Under the pieces are notes generated by a model, which was given only the letters and a program-made list of their open reading frames with translations, was not told the DNA's origin and ran no database searches. The position numbers were made by a program, and so were the translations under genes. From assembly GCA_963971405.1 (NCBI GenBank), contig OZ020491.1, positions 32,167,019 to 32,231,018 on the forward strand: a stretch of DNA of 64,000 nucleotides, written 5' to 3'. Position 1 is the stretch's first letter. Each line of letters starts with the position of its first letter. Shown here in pieces: positions 9,484 to 20,837 of this stretch. The stretch comes from Psococerastis gibbosa. Lineage: Eukaryota; Arthropoda; Insecta; Psocodea; Psocidae.

Positions 9484-9776
9484 TAAGGACTTTTTTATGG
9501 ACCTATGCCTACTTATGGCATAAATAATTAGATTACTCGTGACTTCGTGGTATTTCATTTTAATAAACAAAAACAAAAACAAAAAAAAAGGGTTTTATAC
9601 TAACACAAGTGGGTTTCTTAGACAAAGTTAATTTCTTTAACGATTATTTGGGTTTTACTAAATCGGGTTGTTATAAAAAGTTTTTCTAAAACTCTAAGTT
9701 TTTGTTATTTTTTGTATATAAATGGCCTATAGGTCCCTTGTCGAATGCCAACAACCCCACGGATTTCGAACATTAC
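9484..9776 (-). mobile_element. SINE-like repeat D, copy 4, broken
   Basis: AAGGACTTTTTTATGGACC at 9484 matches the tail side of D. The next D block, AATGGCCTATAGGTCCC, appears only at about 9720, after 200 bp of AT-rich sequence, and stops at 9776. Either an insertion or two adjacent partial copies. Confidence 0.5.
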
Positions 9777-9892
9777 TTTTCAAACTTTGTGTACTTGTCT
9801 GCACTTAGCAAATAGTAAAATTATAGCCTATGTATTCCAATTTCAAGAGCATAAATAAGTAATCCATACTGCAAGTTTAGTTAGTTATTATT

Positions 9893-10145
9893 TTTTTATG
9901 ACTTTTAATGGACCCAGGCCTGTTCATAGGGACCCATAGGTCTCTTGTCCAATGCCAACGACCCCATGAATTTCGGACATTACTAGCATTGTTTCCGTAT
10001 GAATTTCTGGCCATTGGCAAACTGGTATACGTTCGCGATGTCAACCTACACCGGCAACAAACGATAATGGACCAGCTGATAAAAGCTTACCATTGACGCA
10101 ATGAGACATGCGAAAGCATGACTTAACCACGTACAGATGGGAGTC
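9893..10145 (-). mobile_element. SINE-like repeat D, copy 5
   Basis: A near full-length copy: TTTTAATGGACCCAGGCC, CTTGTCCAATGCCAACGAC, CGATGTCAACCTACACC and a final GTACAGATGGGAGTCC. A 62-codon frame here resembles one in copy 3 (shared VYVxDVNL), but other copies carry frame disruptions, so coding is unlikely. Confidence 0.65.
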
Positions 10146-10619
10146 CATGTGGGGACTAGAAGAAACGGGAAATAAAATGTACTATGCCAGAACTTATCGT
10201 ACATCTGGTGGAGGGGGAATATTTAATAGTAATATTGTATTAATCAGTGGGTAGTTTTGTTTAGACCCCTGCTTATTTTTGCCTTAAAAGGCTTTATATA
10301 ATTTTATTATCTTTATATCTAATGGTAATTTGTCCAATGAGGGGCAGTATACGATATCTTGACCACTGTTCTATGTTGTGGCCAGCAACATGCCCAGCAG
10401 CAGCGTTTTCCCCTACCGATGAGGTTTTATACCTTTGTAACACCTGACTTTTCTCTTTCGTAAAGGACCTCTATTCACCAAATATGGGGAAGGGCAAAAA
10501 CCTCTCTAACGCATGTACTCAGTAGTCACGCGGGCCCTTTGCTGACTATACTTTAGAACTCCACTAGACCGAAACGCCTCATAAAAGCCATTTTACTAGT
10601 ACTTACATGCAGAACTCGA
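10146..10619. other. No gene recognised
   Basis: AT-rich left half and a more balanced right half with GGCCAGCAACATGCCC. I looked for a LINE frame on the minus strand next to the 10620 fragment and could not extend it. Nothing is called. Confidence 0.45.
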
Positions 10620-10860
10620 TACTGTTTGTTCCTCATCACATGTCCGAAGTATGTTAGTTTCCGTTTCTTAACCGTCAGTAGCAACTCGTCTTCTGCATCC
10701 ATTCACTTCAGGACCTCAGCAGTAGCGACACGATCTCTCCAAGATATGTGTAGCATTTGTCTGTATACCCAAATTTCAAATGCGCTGATTCTGTCCACAG
10801 TAAAGAAAGGATCACGGCTTTGCATTGCTGACTACAGGCGGTCGCTTCTACCTTAACACA
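10620..10860 (-). pseudogene. LINE family E, reverse transcriptase C-terminal fragment
   Basis: The minus strand reads DRISAFEIWVYRQMLHISW, DRVATAEVLK and LLLTVKKRKLTYFGHVMRN. This is the thumb-like region after the polymerase core of a LINE reverse transcriptase (the 'FExWxYRxMLxISWxDxV' block) followed by the GHVMR block. One in-frame stop breaks it. It is the longest view of family E upstream of GHVMR in this window; other pieces lie at 22, 29270 and 40925-41690. Confidence 0.8.
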
Positions 10861-11392
10861 AATAAATGCTTGCCAGTTTGTTATAATTAAATTAAAGTAA
10901 AATTCCAGAGGGCAGCTAGTCTTGAGGTCATTTCACGGTTCAGCAAACTCGGAAATGTCCCTTGACGAGACGGGCAGCGCCGGAGGTAGGGCACAGGGGT
11001 CAAAAATTAAGGGGAATGACCTATTGGAAGTATTCCCGCCAATTTCTCTCACTATTTTCACGGTTTTTTTAATTTGCTGACTTAATTAGGTTTTGCTGCA
11101 ATAGGTTGCTGTTAGGAGCTCTGTCTGAATAAAATAGTCAGTTACATTTCATCGATTTCCTCTTTTTGGCATACAGGGTGTCTTAGATCAACAGCATCAC
11201 TTTTAGAAATGCAGTGCTTTTTGTTGGAATCTGACTTGTAGTTTTATAGGCTTGTAGGCCCGTGTAATGTCCTGTTTTAGGCTTGAAACAGGACAGTACA
11301 TAACCACATAACCAGTTGCTACTGAACTTCAAATATACCACTCTGCCTTGTCAGGGGTTCCAGGCCCCTGCTTGCGGCCACCGTTAATGTGT
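10861..11392. other. No gene recognised
   Basis: Moderately AT-rich with one GC-richer patch (ACGAGACGGGCAGCGCC) near 10960. No domain-bearing frame and no repeat partner found by eye. Confidence 0.45.
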
Positions 11393-11913
11393 CTCATATC
11401 TGCATTGTGTCTCATATTTGCACTGTGTCTCATGTTTGCATTGTGTCTCATGTTTGCATTGTGTCTCATATTTTAATTTAATCATAGTTGCATTGTGTCT
11501 CATATTTTAATTTAATCATAGTTGCATTGTGTCTCATATTTGTATTGTGTCTCATATTTCATTGTGTCTCATATTTGCATTGTGTCTCATATTTGCATTG
11601 TGTCTCATATTTTAATTTAATCATAGTTGCATTGTGTCTCATATTTGTATTGTGTCTCATATTTCATTGTGTCTCATATTTTCATTGTGTCTCATATTTT
11701 CATTGTGTCTCATATTTTAATTTAATCATAGTTGCATTGTGTCTCATATTTGCATTGTGTCTCATATTTGTATTGTGTCTCATATTTCATTGTGTCTCAT
11801 ATTTGCATTGTGTCTCATATTTGCATTGTGTCTCATATTTGCACTGTGTCTCATATTTGCATTGTGTCTCATATTTGCATTGTATTTCACATTTGCATTG
11901 TGTCTCATATATT
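11393..11913. repeat. 18-bp minisatellite with higher-order pattern
   Basis: Tandem units of TTGCATTGTGTCTCATAT with TGTA, TTCA and CACT variants fill about 520 bp. An extra TTAATTTAATCATAG block recurs at about 11474, 11508, 11611 and 11716; the last spacings are about 104-105 bp, so groups of units were copied together. 18 bp is a multiple of 3, so all frames stay open and give repeated peptides (HCVSYL or CIVSHI types). These are by-products of the repeat, not proteins. Confidence 0.9.
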
Positions 11914-12053
11914 GTAACACCCTGTAACTGTCAACGAATGGCTTACTTCGTTCTTTGCTAGAAGAGTGCTGAAGAACCAGCGGCCCTTCGGGACAGTCCG
12001 TTGAAAACCTATTTATGTGACGTAGCCAGGTGATGTTTTAAACATGAGGTAGG

Positions 12054-12741
12054 GACTAAAAGCGAGAAAACTTGAAGACTACAAGACACTCGAAAGAAAT
12101 TAGGCATAGTATATTACTAAAATCATTTAAATTTAAATTCTGCTGGGTACCAGCACATGTAGGCATCTCGGGGAATACGTCAGCAGACAATGCCGCTAAG
12201 GAGGCAACAACAGCAATTTCAGTCCCATGGCCATTAACCACCTTGTATGATGTGCGCACCTACATCGATCATCTGGTCAGGCTTGATTGGCAGGGGGATT
12301 GGAGTGCTCCATCGCATGATTACAACAAGTTACGAGACATTAAACCCCGCCTGAGGTGGTGGGCAACAGCCAGCCGCCCTTACAGACGAGAGGAGATACT
12401 GCTGTCGCGCATGCGTTTGGGCCACTCCAGACTTACCCACGGCCACCTTATGGCAGGTGAACCACCTGCGAACTGCCAGTATTGTAGCGTACCACTGTCG
12501 GTGGAGCACGTCATACTGGCCTGCCCGAGTTACGCTGGCCCAGAGCCCTTCTGCCGCTCCCCCTCACTCTGCAACACCTGCTGGGATAGGACGAGAGGGT
12601 CACCTCTCTCGTCATAAAATTTCTAATGTCAAACCCCCTCTTCGGAACACTCTGAGAAGGGTTGGGTTTGGCGCGATAACAACACGAGCGCGGAAGCCCA
12701 AAATGGGCAGAGCGCCTAGCATTTAAAAAAAAAAAAAAAAA
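12054..12741 (+). pseudogene. 5'-truncated LINE with RNase H and poly-A tail
   Basis: The frame from 12072 reads FCWVPAHVGISGNTSADNAA, the RNase H motif carrying the late catalytic Asp, then RMRLGHSRLTHGHLMAGEPP, CQYCSVPLSVEHVILACPSY, the Cys/His block of I-like LINEs. After ACPSY the expected continuation (DERVTSLVIKFLMS) lies in another frame, so there is at least one frameshift plus an in-frame stop. A 3' region follows with a 17-A tail at 12725-12741. This is a typical retrotransposition product truncated inside RNase H. Confidence 0.85.
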
Positions 12742-12840
12742 TACTAAAGTAATGCCTTTTCGTTGTTCTTCAAGTACTCGATTGGACAAGATGTAAATTG
12801 GTGAGTCTACACTATATTGCATAATATATTGTATCCGTTC

Positions 12841-13044
12841 ATTAAATAAATAAATAAATAAATAAATGTTGACTTTTTGTTCTATTACCAAGCCGAGTTA
12901 GAGCTATAAAGCCCTCTCTTACACTAAACTAGGAAAGCCCGGGACCGCCTGCTTCACATGCCCTCCAACGAATGGCCAAAAATGTCGCAAGTGTGGGACT
13001 CGAACCAAGTCGGAATCTCTACTACCCACTACTCTGCATGTCCT
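12841..13044 (-). mobile_element. tRNA-Glu-derived SINE, copy 1
   Basis: On the minus strand: head ACATGCAGAGTAGTGGG, a diverged anticodon arm, B box GGTTCGAGTCC, body with GGTCCCGGGCTTTCC and TTGGTAATAGAACAAAAAGT, and a TTTA repeat tail at 12841-12868. In better copies the anticodon arm reads CTGACTTTCACCCGAAAGG, matching animal tRNA-Glu (TTC anticodon). Pol III drives such elements from the internal A and B boxes. About 200 bp. Confidence 0.85.
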
Positions 13045-14035
13045 ATCCTTTATTCTAGTATTTTGACCCACCACTACCCCCCGTTCCCAAACAAATGGGC
13101 TGGAGCCGTCCCTGATTAAGTCAGAAAAGACTCATCACTTTGGAATTTCTAAGAACACCTATACTTACTACCTTAACTTTTTACTAGTATATTGTTTTCT
13201 GCACCTTGCCTCTAGGTGCGCAATGGCTGCACAATGGCAAGGGACCCAAAGGAAAAAAAAACTTTCTACTTCCACTTATGTAGCTGAATTTATTTTGGTA
13301 ATTAAATTATTATTATTATTTGACTAATAAAAGATTCAGAAGTCATTTTACTACCACAGCAGCCCCTATCCTTGCAAAGGTTACGTGCCCACTAGGCTGT
13401 TGGTTCCCTGGGTAGTATAAACAAATATAAATAAAATATATAATCATTTATTTGCAAACAGACCTAAAAGTTCAATACAATACAACGGGAAGAGGTGGAA
13501 TCTTTGTATGAAATAGTGGACTAGACTGTTATGTGCTTACGAGAGATCTGTTATTAATATGTAAGTGTAGTTTAATCAGTTAAATTAAGTCTAATTGATT
13601 TCTTTTTCTTTTTTCTTTAGTTTTAGAGTAGGGTAAATTGTTATAGGTCTCCATGTGGGGCTTTACAATTATTGTATTTAAATTGTTCTATATTTAATAC
13701 ATTCATTCATTCATTCATTCATTCATCTATGTCCATTTATGAGCCAGCTAGGGGCGTACTGGGTGGACAGGTCCCAAAGTAGTTGTTTGGGGCCGGACGT
13801 CCAAAGGAATAAAATGCTAGCTTATTTCAAAATAAGATAAAATAAAATCTGTGTTAATAACAAGTATTGCAACAGCATTTTGAATTTGAAATGTAAGCGC
13901 ACGTCCGCCTATTTGACCTGAGGATGGAGCCGCGGTATCCGAAAATGTCAGGGCTGATTTCCAGTCCCAGTCCGCCACTGGAGCCAGCCGCCAAGAAAAC
14001 GGTACCAAAAAACCTGTACTATTTTTGAAATCTAC
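13045..14035. other. No gene recognised; ATTC microsatellite
   Basis: AT-rich. A clean run of ATTC repeats sits at about 13699-13726 and a TTATTA run at 13306-13320. No domain-bearing frame. Confidence 0.5.
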
Positions 14036-14082
14036 TTGGTGCCACTGGCGATGCAGACAGCAGCTGTTGCCGAAACGTTTGG
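14036..14082 (+). repeat. CTG..GATG-hairpin-CGAAACGTTTGGA tail motif, copy
   Basis: GGCGATGCAGACAGCAGCTG then TTGCCGAAACGTTTGGAGGC: a stem (GCA.ACAG with CTGT.TGC) between a GATG and a GAAAC. CGAAACGTTTGGA is shared with the minus-strand copy at 57300-57350. It belongs to the dispersed tail element also seen at 49232 and, with a different stem, at 23160. Confidence 0.5.
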
Positions 14083-14439
14083 AGGCTTCTATTCAGATCT
14101 ACCACGAACCATCCGCCCAGATTCTCTTGTTGAGAGAACAATTCGGTTCCGGAGTTACAAAAAGTTGCCCTCCAATTTGTAAAAATATGTCTTGGAGGGT
14201 TCCAACAAAATATCATTATTATGAAAAGTTATATATTATTTTTCGTCAATACTTTGAAAGTTTCATCTAATTAGTCACTTTTCCGTCATCCCTCTGCCAT
14301 CACTGCTTCTTCTCTCTTATTTGTCAAAGTTTCAAAGAAAATTTATTTCCAAATTGTTGCTAACTCGTTAGTATAATTGGAGCTTTTGTTTTCGATGTTT
14401 TGATTGGTGGTTAATATATTTTTATTTTTTGTCTTCAGG

Positions 14440-15145
14440 TAAGATCCTGGCGTCCAGGCCCATGATATCATCGTTGACTCTGCAGCAGCTCTATCTCGGC
14501 AATTTAGGGTTATTATACTACCGGAGTTTATCTTTTAATACCGCATTAGTAAGATGTCACGTGACGGTGTTAAAATATGCGCGGGAAATTCAAAATACAA
14601 AAGAATGGTTGCACATTTCATAGGGTAGAGTTGATACACTTGATAGCCCTATGTGTGCTAGCCTTACGTATGTACTTGAGCATACTGTAAATTGTACACA
14701 TACCTGCAGCTCTATTATGGTGATTTGGTGTTATTATAATACCGGGGGTTATCTTTTAATATCGCATTAGTAAGATGTCACGTGACGGTGTTAAAATATG
14801 CGCGGGAAATTCAAACTAATAAATTATTGGAATACAAAAGAATGTTTGCATGGTTGCCCCTTCCATAGGGTTGATAGCCCTATGTGTGTTAGCCCTTTTT
14901 ATATTTTTAGGTATATTTATTGTACATACATGTATGCACTTGTAGATACATACTGTATATTGTACATATACAGTACCTGCAGCCCTGTCATGTTGATTTG
15001 TTGTGTTGATTTGAGGTTATTATAATACTGGGGTTTATTTTTTAATGTCGCATTAGTAAGGTGTCACGTGACGGTGTTAAAATATGCGCGGAAATTCAAA
15101 TTAATAAATTATTGGAATACAAGAGAATTGTTGCATTGTTTTATA
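14440..15145. repeat. Three tandem copies of a 220-290-bp unit
   Basis: AAGATGTCACGTGACGGTG, TTAAAATATGCGCGG and AATTCAAA recur at about 14551, 14772 and 15058, each preceded by GGTTATTATAATACCG and followed by a variant of ATTGGAATACAA. Unit spacing is 221 then about 287 bp, the third being longer. An inverted piece of the unit start (CCCCGGTATTATGTTCATACC) lies at 15335-15383, so the array may be the inside of a larger inverted-repeat element. Confidence 0.75.
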
Positions 15146-15443
15146 ATTGAAGGAAATACTAATAAAGATTAAAATGTACAGGTAGAATTTTGAAATATAA
15201 AAAGAATTGTAATTAATGTAAAGTCCTACATCTAAGGAAGAAAAAAATTGAAACCAAAAATATAGCCTTGGATCAATTTATCAATTTGAATTTCCCGCTT
15301 TTTTTGCACTCATTTATTTACAATAATTGCATAAACCCCGGTATTATGTTCATACCAAATCGCCAAAAAGGGCTGCAGGTAATAAAGGTAGGTACAATAA
15401 ATGGGTAGGTATCACATCCTATAGCAGGCGGGAGCGGGTCTAG

Positions 15444-15521
15444 CCAAGGCCGTAGCCAAGGAGGGTTCATGGAGGTTCAAACCCCCCCCCCCCCCCGAAA
15501 AAATCCTGGCTACGGCCTTGG
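15444..15521. mobile_element. 78-bp hairpin mini-insertion with poly-C core
   Basis: CCAAGGCCGTAGCCA at the left and TGGCTACGGCCTTGG at the right are exact 15-bp inverted repeats. GTCTAG is duplicated on both sides (15438-15443 and 15522-15527). The middle holds AAGGAGGGTTCATGG and a C run of about 15. It is a very small TIR element, presumably mobilised in trans; the superfamily is not identifiable from a 6-bp duplication alone. Confidence 0.75.
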
Positions 15522-15595
15522 GTCTAGTGTAAAATTAATATAGGATAAGCTTTTCATTCCGTGTTTACATTGAGCAAAGTGTTTCCTTCTTATTA

Positions 15596-15876
15596 AGGCA
15601 CTATATTAGACAGGTATTGTCATCCGCCATGTTGTATCCATTATAAGTCTTGTGGATAAGCCAAGCATTGGGTGTTTCCCTATTTATTTTTAGAAATTTA
15701 TCGTTGTTTATTTATTTTTATTTAAGAAACGTGCTACCAAGTAGGGAAGTGTATAATAAAAAATTACTAAAACGTGTATTAGTTTTTTTCAATTTTTTAC
15801 TTTTCTTACAATACTTACCATATAGGAAATATGGGATACAACATGGCGGATGACAATACCCGGGTATATAGTGCCT
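15596..15876. mobile_element. TIR MITE of about 280 bp, TA-flanked
   Basis: Left end AGGCACTATATTAGACAGG, with GTCATCCGCCATGTTGTATC further in; the complement sits at 15831-15876. The inverted ends are about 44 bp. Both ends abut TA, which would fit a Tc1/mariner-type duplication. The AT-rich inside has only a chance frame. Confidence 0.65.
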
Positions 15877-16759
15877 TACTTCTTATAAACCTTGTGAAAC
15901 ACATCTTAAAAATACGCTACCTTCTATGTAAATAAACAAACCTTTCGTATGTTTGTTTTACGCCAGACTCGCTCCCACAACCGTAACCGGGCCCTTAAGA
16001 GTCTACAAACCTGACTATAAATATGTACATAACCACCATTGCGACTCCATTATTTTCACATTCCTCTTAGAAACCAATTTCTTAACGGAAAATCCGAATT
16101 TCCACACAACCGCATAACGTAAAAAGGTACGGAAAAATTATCGAAGTCGAAGTTTTTTCGATTTCCAATAATTAATTTTAACGAGAACTCCTTGTTATCT
16201 AGAATGAAAGTAGCATGCTTCATTGCATCCTTAAAAGGTTGAATCTTTTATGAAATATTTTTCTTTCAAAGTATCTTTCTACAACTTTTTATTTATACCT
16301 ACCGTATCGTCTATTCTTGGGCTTTATTTTGTTACTTGTATATTTTGAAATAGATTTCTCTGTACTTTATTTTTCTTTTGAAACAAAGTTTTAATACGAT
16401 GCCTTAAAGGTTGTTCTCGTATGAAACATAATGCTAAAGGAATACAAATTATTGTAGTACCTAACCCAACTCTCAACAAGTAGTTAGGCTATTATTGAAA
16501 ATTCAGATACGCTCTTTTATTAATATTCAAACCTATCGTAACTAACTTAGGCTTCCTCTGAAGGTTTTAAGGGGGACCAACCTGAAAACATTGTGTATCC
16601 AACTGCTATAATCGATTACCACAATGACCGTGTGCTTGATAGATATTGCCAGTAACCTGTCAGACTTTTCACACTTGCTGATGGGATTTGGTAATAGTGT
16701 GAACCGGTTATTGAATTGCTGGTGAAAGCCGTAGTGTAGTGGATAACGATCAGGACTTT
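15877..16759. other. No gene recognised
   Basis: AT-rich sequence with no repeat partner found and no credible frame. The last 200 bp lead into the 67-bp tandem repeat. Confidence 0.45.
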
Positions 16760-17112
16760 CGTGAATGAAGGAGATTATAGGAAATTGAGTTTGTGCTAAA
16801 GGCATCTAGTGTGGTGTCCAATAATTGTCTCTATGATCGATATTTTATGGGAAATTGAATTTGAACAATTTTATAGGAAATTGTCTATGTATAAAAAACG
16901 TCAAGTCCAATTGCCTCTGTGATGGATATTTTGTAGGAAATTGACTATGCACAAAATACATCAAGTGTGGCGTCCAATTGCCTCTGTGATGGATATTTTG
17001 TAGGAAATTGACTATGCACAAAATACATCAAGTGGGGTGTCCAATTGTCTCTATGATCGATATTTTATAGGAAATTGACTTTGTACAAAAGACATCAAGT
17101 GGGGTGTCCAAT
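16760..17112. repeat. 67-bp tandem repeat, about 4.5 units
   Basis: Key block GTCCAATTG(C/T)CTCT..GAT.GATATTTT(G/A)TAGGAAATTGACT recurs at about 16814, 16905, 16972, 17039 and 17106. The last three spacings are exactly 67 bp; the first is longer. Copies differ by a few bases. A related single inverted piece (TTGGACACCACGCAACGTG) is at about 22005. Non-coding. Confidence 0.85.
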
Positions 17113-17544
17113 TGTCTTTGAAATTAATTGGAGCCTTTGTTATTGTAAACCAAGGCAGTGAATTGATGTTCGATCGGGATTAAATAGGTTTTCCTATCGA
17201 ACGGAACGCGAGACTCGAATATTAATTGTATTTGCTTGTAATTACTTTGCTCGGCGCCCATTCCGATTAAATTTTGAGATGGAGCTTTCGATTTTGAGAC
17301 GGCTAGCTCAGCTGGCAGCTTATTTGCGATTGAACTCAAATACGGGGTGATCTCTAAGATTATATCATACTTGTAATTTTGGGAGTTTTAGAGTACTTGG
17401 GGTTGAGACGGAATTGGACATCCCCCAATGTCTCACCACCCCTTATGGTCAGGAATTCAGCATACCATGCAGCTTTCTACGATCTACTTTAATAGTAGTA
17501 GATATTTTAGTTTAGGGCAGGGGAAATTGCTATAGGTCTAAATA

Positions 17545-18357
17545 CGGCGCGGTGACCTGAGGTATGGGGGAAATTTAAGCAAAATGGGGACACTCACACT
17601 TACTTCACAAAGCAAAGGGGAGACCTTGTGAGGCCAGCACCACTCACAGCCAAGTGTGAAAGAAAGAAAGAAAGAAAGAAAGAAAGAAATATATTTCATA
17701 CAAAATGAAATTAATTATACAACAAACCCACTAAGAAATTAACAATGTTCCTGCTAAATATATATATGTATAAATTCCTCCGTGGGCACCTCAATCAAAA
17801 CCTATGAAAGGTTTGTGTGATTGAATTTGTGATGTTTTAACATAACTTAAGTAATAATAATAAATTTTGAAAAGTTTCTAGAAAATTACAGGAGGATAAA
17901 TTGCAATTGGCTAAAAGATTTGAATTGATTTATTTTTTAATCCAGATTTTTATTAGTTTTATAAATTTATGTTTGTTATTTACATGGCATTTTAGGAAAA
18001 GAGGTAATAGGTTATATAATTTTGTTACTTGATGGAGAGATAGTGAGCAACTGGATCCTACCTTAGAAAACTCCCGATTGAACTGAGAGCGGCGAGAAAT
18101 GCTCCTAACTTCCCTAAACTGCTTAGAAACCGTCTTTTAGAAAAAGCTTTCTGTCACTGTCACTGAGGCACTAGATCAATGACAATCACAGACTACCTGA
18201 TTTTGACGATTTGTTGATTAGGCTACTTGTACTCGTTGATCACTTGATTGTTTAATTTAATAGAAATACAAGTGCATATTTAGATTTACAATATTATTGT
18301 GCGTGTTAATTGTTTTATGTTTCAATACATCTTTACTTACTTACTTACTTACTTATT
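17545..18357 (+). pseudogene. LINE family H, 3' part, interrupted, copy 2
   Basis: The plus strand reads EVWGKFKQNGDTHTYFTKQR, GDLVRPAPLTAKCE at 17560-17652, closely matching the minus-strand LINE at 33009-33527 (EVWGTLEQNGDTHTYNTRQR). After a GAAA microsatellite and about 380 bp of unrelated AT-rich sequence, the match resumes at 18049 (LDPTL, then NLPKLLRN-like and AFxVTVTEALDQ segments in shifted frames). A TTAC repeat at 18337-18357 is the microsatellite tail. Several frameshifts. Confidence 0.75.
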
Positions 18358-18470
18358 AGGCTATATTCTGATATTTAGTCGGTTCTTTAAGAACGCAGGG
18401 CTGGGTACCAAAATCTGGCACTGGTTGACAGCCAAAGAAACAAAATCCCTTTCGGCTCTGGCCGATCAGT

Positions 18471-18626
18471 AGCCTGATCGGGGCGTTTATAATACCGGTA
18501 TTTATTTAATCCACTGGTAAACAAGATAATTTTATAATGGAAAGTGCTATTCAAAATTTGTTTATTTACAGTTATAATCCTAGGGTATTTATTTAACACC
18601 GGTATTATAAACGCCTCGATCAGACT
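18471..18626. mobile_element. Palindromic MITE, family A, copy 2, inside K
   Basis: AGCCTGATCGGGGCGTTTAT at the left and ATAAACGCCTCGATCAGACT at the right are inverted. The match to the array copies at 38866 is nearly base for base (TGGTAAACAAGATAATTTTA). K sequence resumes on both sides (GGCCGATCAG | GTGTAGGGAG), which proves insertion. Confidence 0.8.
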
Positions 18627-18708
18627 GCAGGTGTAGGGAGATTCCATGCAAGCGCAGACCCCACTTTTCCTCTATGCTTCCTACGCTATGTACGGTACTT
18701 GTACATAT

Positions 18709-18955
18709 GAGGAGCTCGGTTACAAACATGGCCAACTCCATTTCTTTAGAAAATGGGGTTTTGATTCGACCTTGCAGAAATTTTTAAAGTCCACCTGCAC
18801 GCTGTAAAATAAAGTGACAAATGCAGCCAGATTGCGCACAGAAGCGCTGAGAAGTCTAGGGTTAGCTATAAACTTAATGCAATTTTCAGCAGAAAATCCA
18901 CTCTCCTGAAAAATTCTACAACTTGGAGTTGGCCATGTTTGTAAACAGCCTCCTC
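18709..18955. mobile_element. 247-bp TIR MITE inside K
   Basis: GAGGAGCTCGGTTACAAACA..GGCCAACTCCA at the left pairs with TTGGAGTTGGCC..TTTGTAAACAGCCTCCTC at the right, about 33 bp with few mismatches. Flanks are TACATAT and ATATGTA, symmetrical, so the exact target duplication is ambiguous. Only one copy is seen in this window. Confidence 0.7.
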
Positions 18956-19525
18956 ATATGTACTGTAATTAAAAATTAAAAATACTTTATTCTTTTCCCG
19001 ATCACAACATCAATACACAAAACACTCCTGTGTTCCAAATTTAAAACCACAATGACGACTATGAACTTTTACAAATACTTTAGTATCACATTATTTTCAC
19101 TTTGACTGGAGGCCATCTTGAAATCGTTGATTTGTCGTATGAAGTGTTTATTACCATTATCGTAGATAATAATACGCGCTTTCAGTCAGATTTTAATTCA
19201 TTCCTCTGCGACCAATATTAACTGAGATACGAGGTTTTAACGGCCGCCATCTTGGAACAAAGTGGCGTATCAAGCTGGTTAACAAACTTGATAAAGACAT
19301 TTGTATGATCACTTTTTGTGCCAAGTTTCATCAAGATCGGATAATATCTACGGAAGTTAGAGTGTTTCCTAAAATCGATATACATGCATACAGATATTTT
19401 ATGTAACATTTTGGATGGAGGGTGGATTTAGACTCAGGGGGTCATGAAATGAAAAGTTGTGAAGAAATTTTCCGGAAGTTGAATATTGGTTGCCGTCTCA
19501 ATAGGTAGATAAATCTCCCTAAAAA

Positions 19526-20837
19526 ATCATAGCTAGAATTTCCCCAAGAAATGTATCCATTTGCAATAGTGGCAACGAAAGTTTAACCAGGCTTGCCCAT
19601 TTACCGGAAGTGTGAGTGAGAAAACTGGCCGGGTAACGGATATGACCAAAAAAGGCGGGAAGAAAATGGGGAATGGGTCTGATATCCGGCGTTCAATGCT
19701 CCCTCAGCCATCTTTATCCCATTTTTATTTGGAAAAGAAATTTTTTATTTGACGAACGGACGGAAGCAAAACGACGTTAGCGCCATTAGCGTGGTTCATA
19801 TTTCAATTTTTATTGGGATTTTTTTCTTGTTTCTTTGAGTGTTACAAAAGAGTTTTCTGTCATCATTATTAAAATTTAAAACTCCATGAATTTTATTATA
19901 ATAGAAGGACTTTAAAAATATGTTTCCTACTGCTCGTAACTTATTACGTACTACTGACACGGATTCCGAGGTCCCTGGGGTGTAACCACCGTCCTCCCAG
20001 TGGCAGATTTGGCTTTGTGCGGATAAAGGGACCCCTCTTGTCGCGGACATTAATAACTGTTGTATGTACATTGGGGGGGGGGTCCATAATAAAACAACTA
20101 TTTTTTATTTTTTTTAATGTTTATAATCAAAATGATTCCTTAATATCTGATAATTATTTTAGGCCTATTTGTGAAGTGTAAACTTCTATAGGCGCACCAC
20201 ACACAGATTTTAGCAGGGTAGTAAGTTGAGCTGCCCCCCCCCCTGTGGCGCGTGACGCTGTATGGGCGGGCTTTTTGGGCAGATGTAGAGGGCTTATCTT
20301 AATTTAAATTATACCCATGTCTTCGTCTATTCTTCCTCTTTCAGGCCATGCTATACCTGATGTGATAGGGCAAGGGGTTCGACTTAGGGGGTGGAAACGT
20401 GAGGAGGTACGCCCAATTTTGCCGATTTTCAGCGAAAATAGGCCTTTTTGGTTTTTCCGCCATTCTTACTCTTTCCAGACATACATTCAGTTTTACTATC
20501 CGTCTCTTCGTTCATGCTCAGATGAGTGTATAAGCCATCCGTGTTTCGGCGGAAAACAGGTTCAAAGGGTACTTTTCAATTTACATGCATAGAGTAAAAA
20601 ATTCCACAGCCTGCAATTTTCAACCGAAATTAATTTTTAATGTCTCATTAGAAGCAGTATGAATTAATGTTTCAAACGAGTATAAATACATATTTCCAAA
20701 TTCACCCCTTCACCCCTTAAACACGAGTGGAACACAAAACACGTAAAAAACCGAGTGTGTGCTTAAGACCGCACGGCAGAAGTGAAAACTTCATTGGCAA
20801 TCCCAATCAATTTATATGAAAATAGTAAATAATACAG
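19526..20837. other. No gene recognised
   Basis: Contains G or C runs at about 20070 and 20230 and a 91-codon plus frame from 20317 with no domain. Nothing recurs elsewhere in the window by eye. Confidence 0.45.

Larger units (their letters stand above)
18447..19525 (+). repeat. Dispersed repeat K, copy 1, hosting two MITEs
   Basis: Begins CTTTCGGCTCTGGCCGATCA and ends GTAGATAAATCTCCCTAA. Inside are ATCTTGAAATCGTTGATTTG, AATTCATTCCTCTGCGACC, TGTGCCAAGTTTCATCAAGA and GAAATTTTCCGGAAG, all also in copy 2 (53366-54020) and, inverted, in copy 3 (45157-46578). MITEs at 18471-18626 and 18709-18955 interrupt it. About 680 bp without them. No protein; the element type is unknown. Confidence 0.75.

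Noticed and set aside
11393-11913. CRISPR-like array of regular repeats
   Set aside because: Units are directly adjacent without unique spacers, and the DNA is eukaryotic.
11488-11961. 157-codon repetitive frame (HCVSYL repeats)
   Set aside because: Entirely the 18-bp minisatellite read in frame; parallel frames in the other phases are open too.
14025-14270. 81-codon frame next to the GAAAC motif
   Set aside because: Overlaps the dispersed tail element and has no domain; the opposite strand is open as well.
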